From positions 1-64,000 of the forward strand of contig MU867114.1 of assembly GCA_033725935.1 (NCBI GenBank): a DNA stretch of 64,000 bases. The letters run 5' to 3'. The notes under the pieces are model-generated. The model had not been told where the DNA came from, ran no database searches, and worked only from the letters and a program-made list of their open reading frames with translations. The position numbers and the translations under genes were made by a program. This document shows, in pieces, positions 21,187 to 31,524 of the stretch. Origin of the DNA: Cladorrhinum sp. PSN259 (lineage: Eukaryota; Ascomycota; Sordariomycetes; Sordariales; Podosporaceae). Each line of letters opens with the position of its first letter. Position 1 is the stretch's first letter.

Positions 21187-24100
21187 TCACTGGGCAGCCC
21201 TCACCAGCCCTCTAAACCTCGTCCCTTCCTTCCCCGCCAAAATCTCCGGATTGCCTACTTCCACAATTTCCCCCTTATCCATCACTATAACCCGATCAAA
21301 GTCCATGATCATATCCAACCGATGACTAACAGCCAAAACTGTGTAGTTCCTAAACTCGTTCCTGATAATCTCCTGCATCGACCGCTCCGTCTCATGATCA
21401 ACACTCGAGCTCACCTCATCCAACAGCAAAATCCCTCCCTCTGAGCCACCCCCTCCAATTCCGAGATTCTCTGCCCGCTTTCGACGTCTTAACAATGCAC
21501 GACCAAGAGACATGAGCTGCCGTTGTCCAGCGCTGAGCGTTCCCGAACTCATTCCTGCGTCTATGCCGCCTCTTTCATGAACAAAGTCCCATAGCTTCAC
21601 AGCGACGAGGATTTCCTGACACTGTTCGGGCGTTGATACATCCAAGGGGTCAAGGTTGGCTCGGAATGTCGCACCGTCAGGGAGAAACACAGCTTCTTGA
21701 GGGACGGCAATGATGCGTTGGCGTAACGCGGATCGGTCAATTCGATAGAGAGGCGTGTTATCAATGACTGCGTTAACGGCTGTATCCGAGGTAGGGTCCA
21801 ATAGCTTCAAGAGGAAGGCGATGAGACTTGACTTGCCACTTCCAGTACGCCCACAGATGGCAATATTCTCGCCGGAGCTGATGGTTAAATGGATGTTCCG
21901 AAGCGCCAGGCTGAGAGTTTCGTCCTCTTTCTCCTCGGCGTAGCTGGCTGAGATGCCCTTCAACTCAATCACGCCAGCTTCAGGCCATTGTTCGGGAGGT
22001 GTGATGTCCTCGTGATCCTTGTCTTCAGGCTTGACTGTTTCGTTGAAAGTTTTCAGTCGAGCTATTGCGCCAATCGAGGTCTCCAGTCTGGTATAGTATA
22101 TCACAATCCCCGAAAGGTTTTCCCCGAAGCTCATAAGCGTGACGAGTGATGCACCCGTGAAACCGGAGTTGGAGTGAAGACGGACTGCGAGGACCGTCAA
22201 AACTGTTGCCATAACCATCACCACGAGATCAAGAACCAGAGTGAGCCACTGTTGAATCATGACAAGGAGATATGCAGGTCTTTGGCTCGTGTCGAGCAGG
22301 TCGGCGTTCTTCTCGATGTCTTCGCGGATAAAGCCTGAAGATGTATGCAAATGTTAAGGGTTGCCATCTGACGACTATACTTGGATTTCTCACTCACCGA
22401 ACGCTCTTAAGGTTGCGATGCCATTCACGGTATCAAGGAAATGTGTATATAAGGGACTTTTTGCTTCCAAGTCCAACAGTCTGAGTTGTCGGGAAGTCCT
22501 GAGATAGAACCTCTGTACAAAGTACAGAAGGGCAATCAGAAACGGATAGCTGATGGCGATATATGGCGATAAGCTTAGCATAACTGCTCCCTGTCCGGCG
22601 GATGCAAATACCTGAATATATAGAGTCAGAGCACTGAAACACTAGAATTATCAAGAATTGGCACTCACTGCGCCTAGGGTGTTCAGCAGACCATTCGGAA
22701 GGTCGGTATCCAGAAGGTTCAGATCTTGTGAGAACAGATTGATGACCACCCCGGTATCAGTTGATGTGAAGAACCGAAGTGGCGCATGGAGAAGCGTTTG
22801 GAGAGCTTGTCGGTGAACATTGGCACCAGCGCGCTTCACAGATGTTACATAAAGGGCTATGGCTATGAGCAACAGCGATAGCAATGCGCCGGCTTGTAGA
22901 AGGGCATATATCCCAGCATAGTAGCTGAAGCTCCGAGAGGAATCTGAGTCCTCGGACCAGTACTTTAGCCCTAGAAGAGATGTCAGCCTTGTTTTCCTTA
23001 CTTGGGGAAATTATCCAGACCTCGACTTACAAATGGTTGAAAAGTTTGTGAAAAAGCCCCAACCCGCGGCAAAGAACAAACTCCAGATTATGAGAAAGAA
23101 TCCCATACTTTTGAAATAATGCCTGTATACTGACCAGTCACCAACTTGGCGGGACAAATCCGCCTTAGCATCGGGGCCTGTTGAATTGGGGGGCAACTGT
23201 GCTGCTAAGTGTGCTGTAGGCTTGTTTGGCGAGGACTCGGACTTCTCCGAAGAGGTGACGCTGCGAGAAGAATCGGTCAAACCCAACTTTCGAACATATC
23301 CTTGCCGTGCCATCAGCTGACTCAAACTCCCCTGCTCAAGCACCGTCCCGTTTTCCAGAACAACAATGTGGTCAGCGCCTGGCAGATGTCGAATGCTGTG
23401 AGTGCACAAGATGGCAGTGGCCTGGCGTCGTCTCAGGAGCCCATCCGGCCCGAAAACCGAGCGAAAGACTTGCTCTTCGGTATCTGCATCAAGACCGCTG
23501 AAGATGTCGTCGAATATCAACAAATTGGTCTGGAGGTACAGAGCCCGGGCAAGAGAAACTCGCTGTTTCTGTCCGCCAGATAAAGTGATGCCGTTGGACC
23601 CAACATTTGTCAAGTCGCCTTGTGGAAGTGTGTTCAAGTCGTAGTTCAGCGCAGTTACCGCGAGCACTTCGTCATATCTTTCCTGAAAGAACGGGGAGAA
23701 TCCAACAATGTTGTCTCTGACTGAACCGTTGAAAAGAAATGGTACCTGGTCGCAATATCCGACACGAGGAAAGGCCGTGTTCATGAGTACTGTCCCCTGG
23801 CTGAACGGCATTTCTCCCAACAATGCCTTGCAGAGTGTGGATTTCCCGGAGCCAATAGGACCAACAACAATGGTTAGCGAGGACTGGCGTGCTTGGAAAT
23901 GAATGTCCCGCAGGATGAATGTGTCGGGCTCCCATCCGAAACTGCCGCCCTCAATGACTAAAGGACATGTCGACGTTGATAAATACGAGTCAGTGTCAGC
24001 AGTCCCTTCATCAATCCTTCCCATGTTAGCCAGGCTTTTGCGAACGTCTTCATGGGTCTTGGATTCCAGGTACGTCTGTATCCGCCCCAAACATGCCAGT

Positions 24101-25793
24101 GCAGAAATAAAACGCGGAATAGCCTCAAAAACCATCGTTAGGGGGTTCGTCAAAAGTAATAGCCACGAAAGACTGGCGAAGATGGTTGTGGTATCTAGAG
24201 CCCGTTGGGCAGATGCGAAGGTGATTGGAGGACCGAGCAGAAGAGGAATGAAACCAAACAGCGCGACTCCGATGAGAATTTGGCGAAAATGGACTCCGGC
24301 TGCCAGTTCTTGCACGCGCAAATTCTGTACAAAATCTTCGATGGCAGCCGAGAGGCCAGATATCTTGAGGTTCTTCATATTCGAGACGACAGCCGCAGTC
24401 AAACCGACGCGTTTCTGAACCCCTTGCATCCATTTTCTCTGTGAGTCGCCAACAAATCTCATCATAACACCCAATCCGAGAAAACAAGCCATGACCAAGC
24501 CCATGGGCGCAACAAAAACGACCCCTAGATGTTTATACAGCATCCACCCAGCAATAGCAGCCTGTATGGTGCAGGCCCATATATCATGGAGGGACAGCAG
24601 GCCCTGGTGAATTCGTTCCATATCGGTGCTCATCAGAGTCAACGCGGCTGAATCGTTCCAGAGCCGGGTGGCGTTGACAAATATTTCTTTTATTAAAATT
24701 GATGAAAGCATCGTTTTCATCCGGTGATGGAAATAGCAGAATAAAGCCGTTGAAATCGCAATTCCCGAGTAGATCAAAACACTCGCGCCAATAAAACCAT
24801 ACCCCACGTTGTCGTCAATATCTGGGCGTGTCAAATGCTCCAGCAATCTCTGAATGAAGAAAGGCTGGGAAACGGTGAAAGCAATAAGGGCAAGTCGTGC
24901 AGGTATTGGAAGAAGGATGTGGAATTTGAGCGTGCTCAGAATTGCCTTGAGAAGAGCGTTCTTGTCGTCACTCATCCGAGAGTGGCCCATCTTCTCTGCA
25001 AATCTTTCGTGCAAGAGGGTGCTGCTGAGAGAGCTGTCCAGGGGGTAAAGGTCGCTGACTGTCAAAACCTTGTTGTACCCGTCCAGGAACAGCCTGTTCA
25101 GCCAGAAGAAGACACCCAGAGAGAAGATGCTGCTCGTCTCTTCTGGACTATGGTTCTTCTCGTCCCATCCCACTCGGCCAGATTTCCTTTGGGCTTCAAG
25201 AATCAAGATTGCGACCTTCAAGGCTATAGCAGCACCAAAAATACTACTGTAAGCAAGCTCCGGCTTGTCGGATGATGACATGAACAGGGTCCTGACTTGG
25301 ACTGCGTCAAGAAGGAGCGTCAGGAACAAATATCCGTTCAACAGCATTGAGGGTCGTGCGCTCTTGCTGTGGTCAACCAGACTCAGAGATATCATAAAGA
25401 GGGAAGCCACGAGCTTGAGGACCGATGAGACCGTGAAGATGCTGTTTAAGCGAAAGGTGCCAATGGCAACCATAATGAGGAGAGAGAGCTCAAGTCCAAC
25501 ATAAATTGTAATTGTGCCCTAACAAAAAAAAAGTGGTTTTTTGTCAGTTTTGTATTTAAGGCTGGAGATCGTGCTTGACATACCATTTTGACGAGCTGAA
25601 ATGCCGGGGCATTCACCACTGTTGGCTTTCGTGCCTGTGAAAAGGTGCGCCATGCTGATGTGATAATGAAGAGAACGGATGGAATAATTGAGAAGAATAG
25701 TTGTTCAAACTGAATATTGAAGTCAAAGTGGTTTTGGTTCAATTGCAATAGATCTTCCCCGGTCGAGAATGGCATGTTGGGCACCCAAGTCAT
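21187..25793 (-). CDS. ABCC-type (MRP) ABC transporter, full length
   Basis: Five exons, 25793-25584, 25518-23031, 22970-22669, 22611-22398 and 22334-21187, sum to 1454 codons (1453 residues). All phases match and all introns are 57-66 nt. An N-terminal set of membrane spans (TMD0-like) precedes two membrane-domain/ATPase halves. The first nucleotide-binding domain has Walker A GPIGSGKST (near residue 622), signature LSGGQ and LLIFDDIFSGLD, where Asp replaces the catalytic Glu, as is usual in this subfamily. The second has GRTGSGKSS (near 1230), LSAGQ and LLLDEVSSSVD with Glu. Export of organic anions, conjugates or a metabolite across the plasma or vacuolar membrane is expected. The neighbouring oxidoreductase and regulator hint at a shared pathway. 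Confidence 0.92.
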
Positions 25794-26093
25794 GAACTGT
25801 GTTGGTCCGTGTTGAAGGGGAATGAGCACCTATGGGTTTCTTGATAAAACCAAGTGCGAGATTCACTTCTGGAAAGTGCGAGATGACGAAACTGTTGGGA
25901 CCGAGAAAGGAAGGTAGGTACGTACCTCGTAGATAGCGTGCCATGGGAATAATACGGGCGTCGTAACAAGACTCGTCAGCAACCAAAGTTGACGTCAAAA
26001 CATGCGGTATTCCACATATGTGCATAAAAGCAGATTGGACGTGAAAGGTTAGAACGGTTTGATTATGACTCATAACGGTGCTTGTTTTGTTCC
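25794..26093. promoter_or_regulatory. Upstream region of the ABC transporter gene
   Basis: This 300-bp spacer separates the ABC gene from the 3' end of the reductase; both are on the minus strand. It must hold the ABC promoter. No clear TATA element was seen. Confidence 0.35.
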
Positions 26094-27281
26094 CTAATCT
26101 TGCCTTGCAGGATCCAGCTCAATAGCACCCACGACATCATCTATTTCCTTCATGATCTCCGGCGTCAACAGCTGCATGCTTTTCAAAGCCTTGACGTTCT
26201 CGACAATCTGCTCCGGGGTTGATGCGCCCATAATAACAGACGAAACATTGGGGTTCTTCAACGCCCACGCCATTGCTAAATCCGATTGAAGAATTCCAAG
26301 CTTATCAGCAATAACTTTTAACTGCTTCACCTTCTCAATATCTTCCTGCCAGCTCTTGTTGCCATAATTGTCTCGCATATAATTGACAAACTTATCGTTT
26401 CCTTTTGCAAAGCGACTTCCAGGCGGTGGGGCATCGGGCGAGTTGTTGTATTTGCCACTCAGCAACCCAAACTTAAGCGGACTGAAGGTGGTCAGACCGA
26501 GGCCGAATCTGCTATAAAGTCTTTGGAACTCGCCCTCGACCTTCTTCCTGTGCAAGAGGTTGTAAAACGGCTGCTCGACAATGGGCGCAATGAGTCCCAG
26601 CTGCTTGGCGATGCCGCATGCTTCAGCGATCTCGTCTGCGCTCCACTCGCTTGTTCCCCAGTACAATGCCCAGCCCTTAATCTCAATGACGTGGTTAAAG
26701 GCACGAACAATCTCATCCATCGGCGTCAACCGGTCTGGGCGATGGGCGTACACGATGTCGACGTACTCAAGACCAAGACGTTGGAGCGATGCCTTGAGGC
26801 CTTCGATGATGTGTTTGCGGCTCAAACCGTGGTTGTTGACGAGGACCTCGCCATTGTTGCCGCCCCAGTTGAGCTTGGTGCTGATGACGATGTCATTTCT
26901 TTTCCACCCAAGTTCCTTGATTGCTCTGCCCATGACAATTTCAGATTGACCGCCTGCATAGCTGTTTAGGCATTGCCTCGTCAGATCGTCTCTTTTGAGC
27001 AAGTCTTTGGGATGTTTTGTACCTCTCAGCAGTATCAAAGAAGTTGATGCCGCAGTCGTAGGCCTGTTTCAGACAGGCAATGGTGCCCTCTGTTGACACA
27101 GTTGGTCAGCTACAAGAGTCCCATTTCCCCAACATAAAATATTTGGACACGACCACATACCATCTCCAACCTGCCCACCAAAGGTAACCCATCCTCCCAA
27201 GCCAAGTGCAGATACATGCAAGCCCGAGTTACCCAGGCGGCGGTACTCCATGCCTGTCTTTCGAGGTTCTTCCCAAGCCAT
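26094..27281 (-). CDS. Aldo-keto reductase, Kv-beta-like
   Basis: Three exons, 27281-27161, 27089-27023 and 26961-26094, give 351 residues with matching phases; introns are 71 and 61 nt. The catalytic tetrad is visible: Asp59 and Tyr64 in NFFDTAESYAGG, Lys92 in ISTKLNWGG and His136 in IVYAHRPD. The YRRLGNSGLHVSALGLGGW start and the C-terminal SSVIMGASTPEQIVENVKAL (NADPH-binding) are typical of the potassium-channel beta-subunit branch. The enzyme should reduce aldehydes or ketones with NADPH in the cytosol. It lies 161 bp downstream of the Zn2Cys6 regulator on the same strand. Confidence 0.92.
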
Positions 27282-27442
27282 TGCGTATTTTTGTATTGCC
27301 GAGAAATGTTTCGTGAGTGATACAAAAGTGAAAGGTGCAAGATAAAAATCTCCAACTCGGCCCTTCCGATAGATACAACCGAGCGGAGAATATCTCGGAG
27401 CATGTGCTGCATCAAGCATAGCGCCAAGCCTTGACCACGACC

Positions 27443-29101
27443 TCAAACCCCGCACCCGGAGCTGTTTGGCCCGCGAAGCCAGTTTTGGCTGCCGAGTATC
27501 TCAGCAAACCCGCCATCGGCCGAGAGATCGCTGGTTGCTTCGCCATAAGATAATGACTGCTGTTCAAGCCCAGCCGCGGCAACAAGAGACTGCCACGGAG
27601 ATGCTGGAGGTTGTCTAGAGTCGTCCTCATCTGTCATCTCCTCGATACCATGTGATTCGGGGGAACCGAATGTGAGCTGGTGGGAAGGTGGCTCCATATG
27701 GGCAATCCGTGTCGCCAAAAGACCCAGGAGGTTGATGTTGCCTCCTCGTGAAGTTGCAAGAAACCGTTGTAGTCTGAGGAGAATGTCGCTCGGTTGAGAA
27801 CCGACGAGATTGAGTGAGTCGGCAACTGCACTTGCGACCTCGAAGATCTTAAACTCGATGCCTGGACCATGTGCTTCCAAAGCCGTGCTGGGTAGTCTGG
27901 ATAATTCATCAAGCAGCTCCCGAGCAATATGAATCGGGCCCGTGACGCCGGAGGCTAAGTTTCCAGCATCCGAGTCCCAGTAGCCGCTTCCAAGCATGGC
28001 TCGCCATATAAGAATCTGCATCCATTGTCTTGTAATACATATATCGGCTTTCTGGACGTCGTTGCTTTCGTTGCCTGTCTCGGCGGCAGCTTCTTGTAGA
28101 CGCATTTGCAATGCTTTGAGTGATTCGTGATTGGGACAGGAGAAGCTTCCATCCATGTCGTCGGCTGCGTCTTGAAGAATGTCGAAGGCGCGGGACTGAT
28201 CAAAAATCCAAAACAGGTTCACCAGCTTTTTGAACGCTGGCAAGACATGTGGTCCGTCATCATTTCCGTTGATGTCCAGTGCGGGCAGCTTTTCAGCCGA
28301 TCTCAACACCACGGGCAGCCTGTGCAGCATAGCAACCCCGCGCTCTGTGACAAACAGAAGCCACAATATGCGACGACCTAGACGATCCTCGGCTTGGGGC
28401 AATGTCAAGTACGATGATGGCCGATGGAGTCCCATAATTTGTGCCAGCGTAATAGCCTCCCGCAAGTAAATCAAGGACTCTGTGCCGCCAGGGACTTGGT
28501 TCTCGTGATAGATGTGTAAGAAAAAGGAGGTTTGAAGTCTGTTAAGGTTGGCAGATGCACTGTTGATTGCTCGGGTCATCCGTTCACACTCATCTCGAAA
28601 GTTGCCTGCAGTATAGTCGTCGTTGATGCCTGCGTCCTTGAAACGGTCGAGCTTCAGCTGGGCCATCGTAGCTGCCCCAAGTGCAGAGGCCAACATGTAC
28701 GCCTGCCCATGCTGAGTGTCGTGATTAAGGGCAGTGATGATCTCTTCAACAGCGACAATCGGCCAAACCGGATACAAACGCAGCCGATAGATGCAAAGCC
28801 GAACAACGAGGGATTCGACGGGGATTCCTTGAGGGGTCACGGTGACCGGTTGCTGCAGAGGAGGTGCTGGCGATGATTTTGGTCGACTCACGTTTCGGAT
28901 CTGCTCCAGTGTCTTTGCCCTCAAGGTTCGAGGTCCCCTTTGAGACTGTGTCTTGTTGAAAGTGCAGTCAATTCCCGTTGCAACACATCGCTGACAGGGT
29001 GCTATTTCGGTGCACTTGACTTTGCGGATTCGGCAGGCATCGCACGAGCGAGAACCAATCCTTCTTTGCCTCTTTGCGCCGTCCGAGTTGCTGGGCGACA
29101 T
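27443..29101 (-). CDS. Zn2Cys6 fungal transcription factor
   Basis: A single uninterrupted frame of 552 residues. The binuclear zinc cluster is complete: Cys20, 23, 30, 36, 39 and 46 in SCDACRIRKVKC...CQRCVATGIDC, followed by a basic linker (RGPRTLRAKTLEQI). The middle region (about 100-400) has the spaced helices of the fungal-specific transcription-factor domain (DECERMTRAINSAS, LREAITLAQIMGLHRPSSY). It is expected to bind CGG-type repeats in the nucleus. Its position between the reductase and the peroxygenase-like gene makes it a candidate local regulator of these genes and the ABC exporter; that role is inferred. Confidence 0.93.
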   Translation of the reverse strand: MSPSNSDGAKRQRRIGSRSCDACRIRKVKCTEIAPCQRCVATGIDCTFNKTQSQRGPRTLRAKTLEQIRNVSRPKSSPAPPLQQPVTVTPQGIPVESLVVRLCIYRLRLYPVWPIVAVEEIITALNHDTQHGQAYMLASALGAATMAQLKLDRFKDAGINDDYTAGNFRDECERMTRAINSASANLNRLQTSFFLHIYHENQVPGGTESLIYLREAITLAQIMGLHRPSSYLTLPQAEDRLGRRILWLLFVTERGVAMLHRLPVVLRSAEKLPALDINGNDDGPHVLPAFKKLVNLFWIFDQSRAFDILQDAADDMDGSFSCPNHESLKALQMRLQEAAAETGNESNDVQKADICITRQWMQILIWRAMLGSGYWDSDAGNLASGVTGPIHIARELLDELSRLPSTALEAHGPGIEFKIFEVASAVADSLNLVGSQPSDILLRLQRFLATSRGGNINLLGLLATRIAHMEPPSHQLTFGSPESHGIEEMTDEDDSRQPPASPWQSLVAAAGLEQQSLSYGEATSDLSADGGFAEILGSQNWLRGPNSSGCGV

Positions 29102-30076
29102 CGTGGTGTTGGTTTTGATGGCAAGACCGCAGAGGTCTGAAGTAAAATTAGTGGCTGGTGGTGTGCCAGCTATTCATTCACACCTCTCCTCTTGGAGATG
29201 TTGCCCCACAACTTATGGCGCAATGGGCGCCAATGGGAAGCGAGAGATGTCAGTTCAATCACTCCATACACTCTAACACGATACGCCGCCAAGTTCCTGG
29301 ACTCGAACAAGATGCGATAACGGGCTCCGGAGGGTGCTGCCGTACACTTGGCGAGCTATACTTTCCCCCATAAATTTCTCAATGTTTGCTAAATCGAGGA
29401 AAAGAGCCTCCTCCAGCGGTCCAAGAATTTACTGCAAGATCACCACCACAATCACATCAATTTCTAGCATATACGCACCGTAAAGAGCAGCAAGCTGTGC
29501 CTGCACATTATGACACATGCCTTGGCTGAGATTGCATTTTCAAATGCAGTTGGTCAATATTGCCAGCAGCGAGCTGAGGCTGCCTGATTGAGATGGAAGG
29601 GGCGCTAATTATTTGGAAACGGTTGCAGGAGAGGAACCGATTGTGGTCAATGCACTTGCATGGATGTCTGGAAGTAGCTAAGTACAGGCTTCGGGTGGTG
29701 TCTCCTTCCGAGCAGCTGAAGTTGAACTTTTGAGTTCCAAGGTAATGAGTCCAGACCTATCGACTTGGCGCACACAAAGGGCTTCCAAGATTTTTCGCTT
29801 TACCCGTTCTGGCCAAGAGAGGCAGCCACCTGCACTACTAATCAAGCTGAACAAACAACCTAGAAGTCATGGCAAAGCTTCCGAGAGGCACAGTCAAACT
29901 GTAATCCCATGGCACGGGTGCGGAATCATGAAAAGGGTGCTTGCCCATTTCCCAATACATGTATGATACACCTCTTCCCTTCCAAGCTACTGCTTGCTCT
30001 AAGTCCTCTTAGCTTACTTGAGTCGCAAATTTGCAGCTAAGTTTCAATATATATATATATTTTTTATTTATTAAAA
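29102..30076. promoter_or_regulatory. Divergent promoter region of the regulator and the peroxygenase-like gene
   Basis: 975 bp separate the two divergent starts. The plus side ends in an unusual ATATATATATATATTTTTTATTTATTAAAA run right before the ATG at 30077, an AT-rich leader that may act as core promoter. Nothing else was recognised. Confidence 0.45.
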
Positions 30077-30928
30077 ATGACTCCATCACCGTCCCTAAGG
30101 CCTGACGAGCACGAACGTACCACCGAAGTATCTTCTCCCTCAAAAGGAGACTATCTCAAACCACACAACGCCGACCTGCGCGGCCCATGTCCCCTCCTCA
30201 ACACTCTCGCCAACCACGGCTACCTCCCACGTGACGGCCGTGGCCTTCACGCCAATGAGCTTTACTCAGCCCTAGGCAAAGCAGGACTCTCTGTTCCCCT
30301 CCGCGCCCTGCTCGCCAATCCCATCTTCCTACAATATCACGGCAAACAGAAACAAGAATCAAAACCTTTCCTCAGCAGGACATGGTACCTCATGCGCAAT
30401 CCATGGGCGCTCTTCTTTTCCGAATTTGGAATGCGTGACCCGGACCAATACGATCCCGACAGAAAACGGGCTGTTCTTGACCTTGATCAGATTGGAAGGG
30501 AGGGTGTAGCAGAGCACGATATCTCATTGACGAGACTGGATCGTGCACAGGGGGATTGTCTCGCTGCACAGCTTGAGCTGGTCGATGAGTTGCTCGCCAT
30601 TTCATCTGACGGGGGCAAGACGATTACTCTTGAGGACCTGGCCAAGCTCCGCCTGAAGAGGATTGAGAAGCAAAAGGCTGATAATCCTGAACTACTGTAC
30701 GGGCCTAAGCAGCACCGGCTTAGCTGTATGGAGATTGCGCTCATCCTTTGCGTATTCGGGGACGGGAAGCAGGTTCTAGTAGACCATGTCCGCGCTCTAT
30801 TCGCTGATGAGAGGCTGCCAATCGAAGAGGGGTGGAGAAAGAGGAAGTGGTGGTCGACTCTGGGATTCCGGGAGCTTGGATCGACTTCGAAAAGAGTGCA
30901 GGAGCTTGTGGGGTACACGGCTGGATAA
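30077..30928 (+). CDS. Chloroperoxidase-like haem-thiolate peroxygenase (short UPO type)
   Basis: A single exon of 283 residues. The family marks are PCPLLNTLANHGYLPRDGRG (residues 37-56), where Cys38 is the proximal haem ligand, and E146-H147-D148-x-S150 (the EHD-S motif). Together these define the Peroxidase_2 family of chloroperoxidases and unspecific peroxygenases. The length fits the short class. Unlike secreted members it has no signal peptide: the N-terminus is charged and Pro/Ser-rich, so an intracellular enzyme is implied. Such enzymes use peroxide to hydroxylate, epoxidise or halogenate. A role next to a reductase and ABC exporter in one pathway is possible but unproven. Confidence 0.88.
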   Translation: MTPSPSLRPDEHERTTEVSSPSKGDYLKPHNADLRGPCPLLNTLANHGYLPRDGRGLHANELYSALGKAGLSVPLRALLANPIFLQYHGKQKQESKPFLSRTWYLMRNPWALFFSEFGMRDPDQYDPDRKRAVLDLDQIGREGVAEHDISLTRLDRAQGDCLAAQLELVDELLAISSDGGKTITLEDLAKLRLKRIEKQKADNPELLYGPKQHRLSCMEIALILCVFGDGKQVLVDHVRALFADERLPIEEGWRKRKWWSTLGFRELGSTSKRVQELVGYTAG

Positions 30929-31224
30929 GCGTTGTAAATATCTCTACTGTTATGCTTGATGTCATGTTTTAGTTGTGAAACGTTGGGAAGGAATGGAGAT
31001 ACATGTCACTGTATTTTATTCGGGCATTTCATTTATTGTGACAATCTGCACAGCCATGAAGTTGATCCTGATAAGAAACTCGGAGCACGCTTTAATAAAA
31101 ACAAATTAGGCGTGCAAAGTATCTTGTTGACTCATGCTGACATCAAAACAGGTCTGTTTATGGTACAATCACGCCCTCTTTACTCTTGTTCACACATGCT
31201 CTTAATAGCAACCGCGCGGCACCA

Positions 31225-31305
31225 CAACACCATCAACACCATCAACACCATCAACACCATCAACACCATCAACACCATCAACACCATCAACACCATCAAC
31301 ACCAT
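31225..31305. repeat. Nine perfect copies of a 9-bp tandem repeat
   Basis: CAACACCAT is repeated nine times without error. It lies in non-coding sequence 3' of the peroxygenase-like gene. Because 9 is a multiple of 3, it gives false open frames (HQH or NTI repeats) on the plus strand. Confidence 0.95.
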
Positions 31306-31464
31306 CAACAGCACGACAGCCTCAGAGACACCACGCTCATCACGTCTGCAATAGGAAACTCAGTATTACAAAAAGCAGGCCACGAAAGCACCAAAAAAAC
31401 TGAACAGCTTCGCAACAATAAGTGCCATTATTTTTTTAAAATACATATTGCAAATTATCAAAAA

Positions 31465-31516
31465 GAAAAAAAGAAAAAAGAAGAAAAAAAGAAAAAAGAA
31501 GAAAAAAAGAAAAGGT
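31465..31516. repeat. Purine-only A/G tract
   Basis: About 50 bases of only A and G (AAAAAGAAAAAAAGAAAAAAG type) sit just beyond the stop codon of the minus-strand repeat-protein gene. Confidence 0.8.
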
Positions 31517-31524
31517 TAAAATAA

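Noticed and set aside
31186..31524. Plus-strand frames rich in His-Gln or Asn-Thr-Ile
   Set aside because: They arise only from the perfect 9-bp array and the A/G tract.
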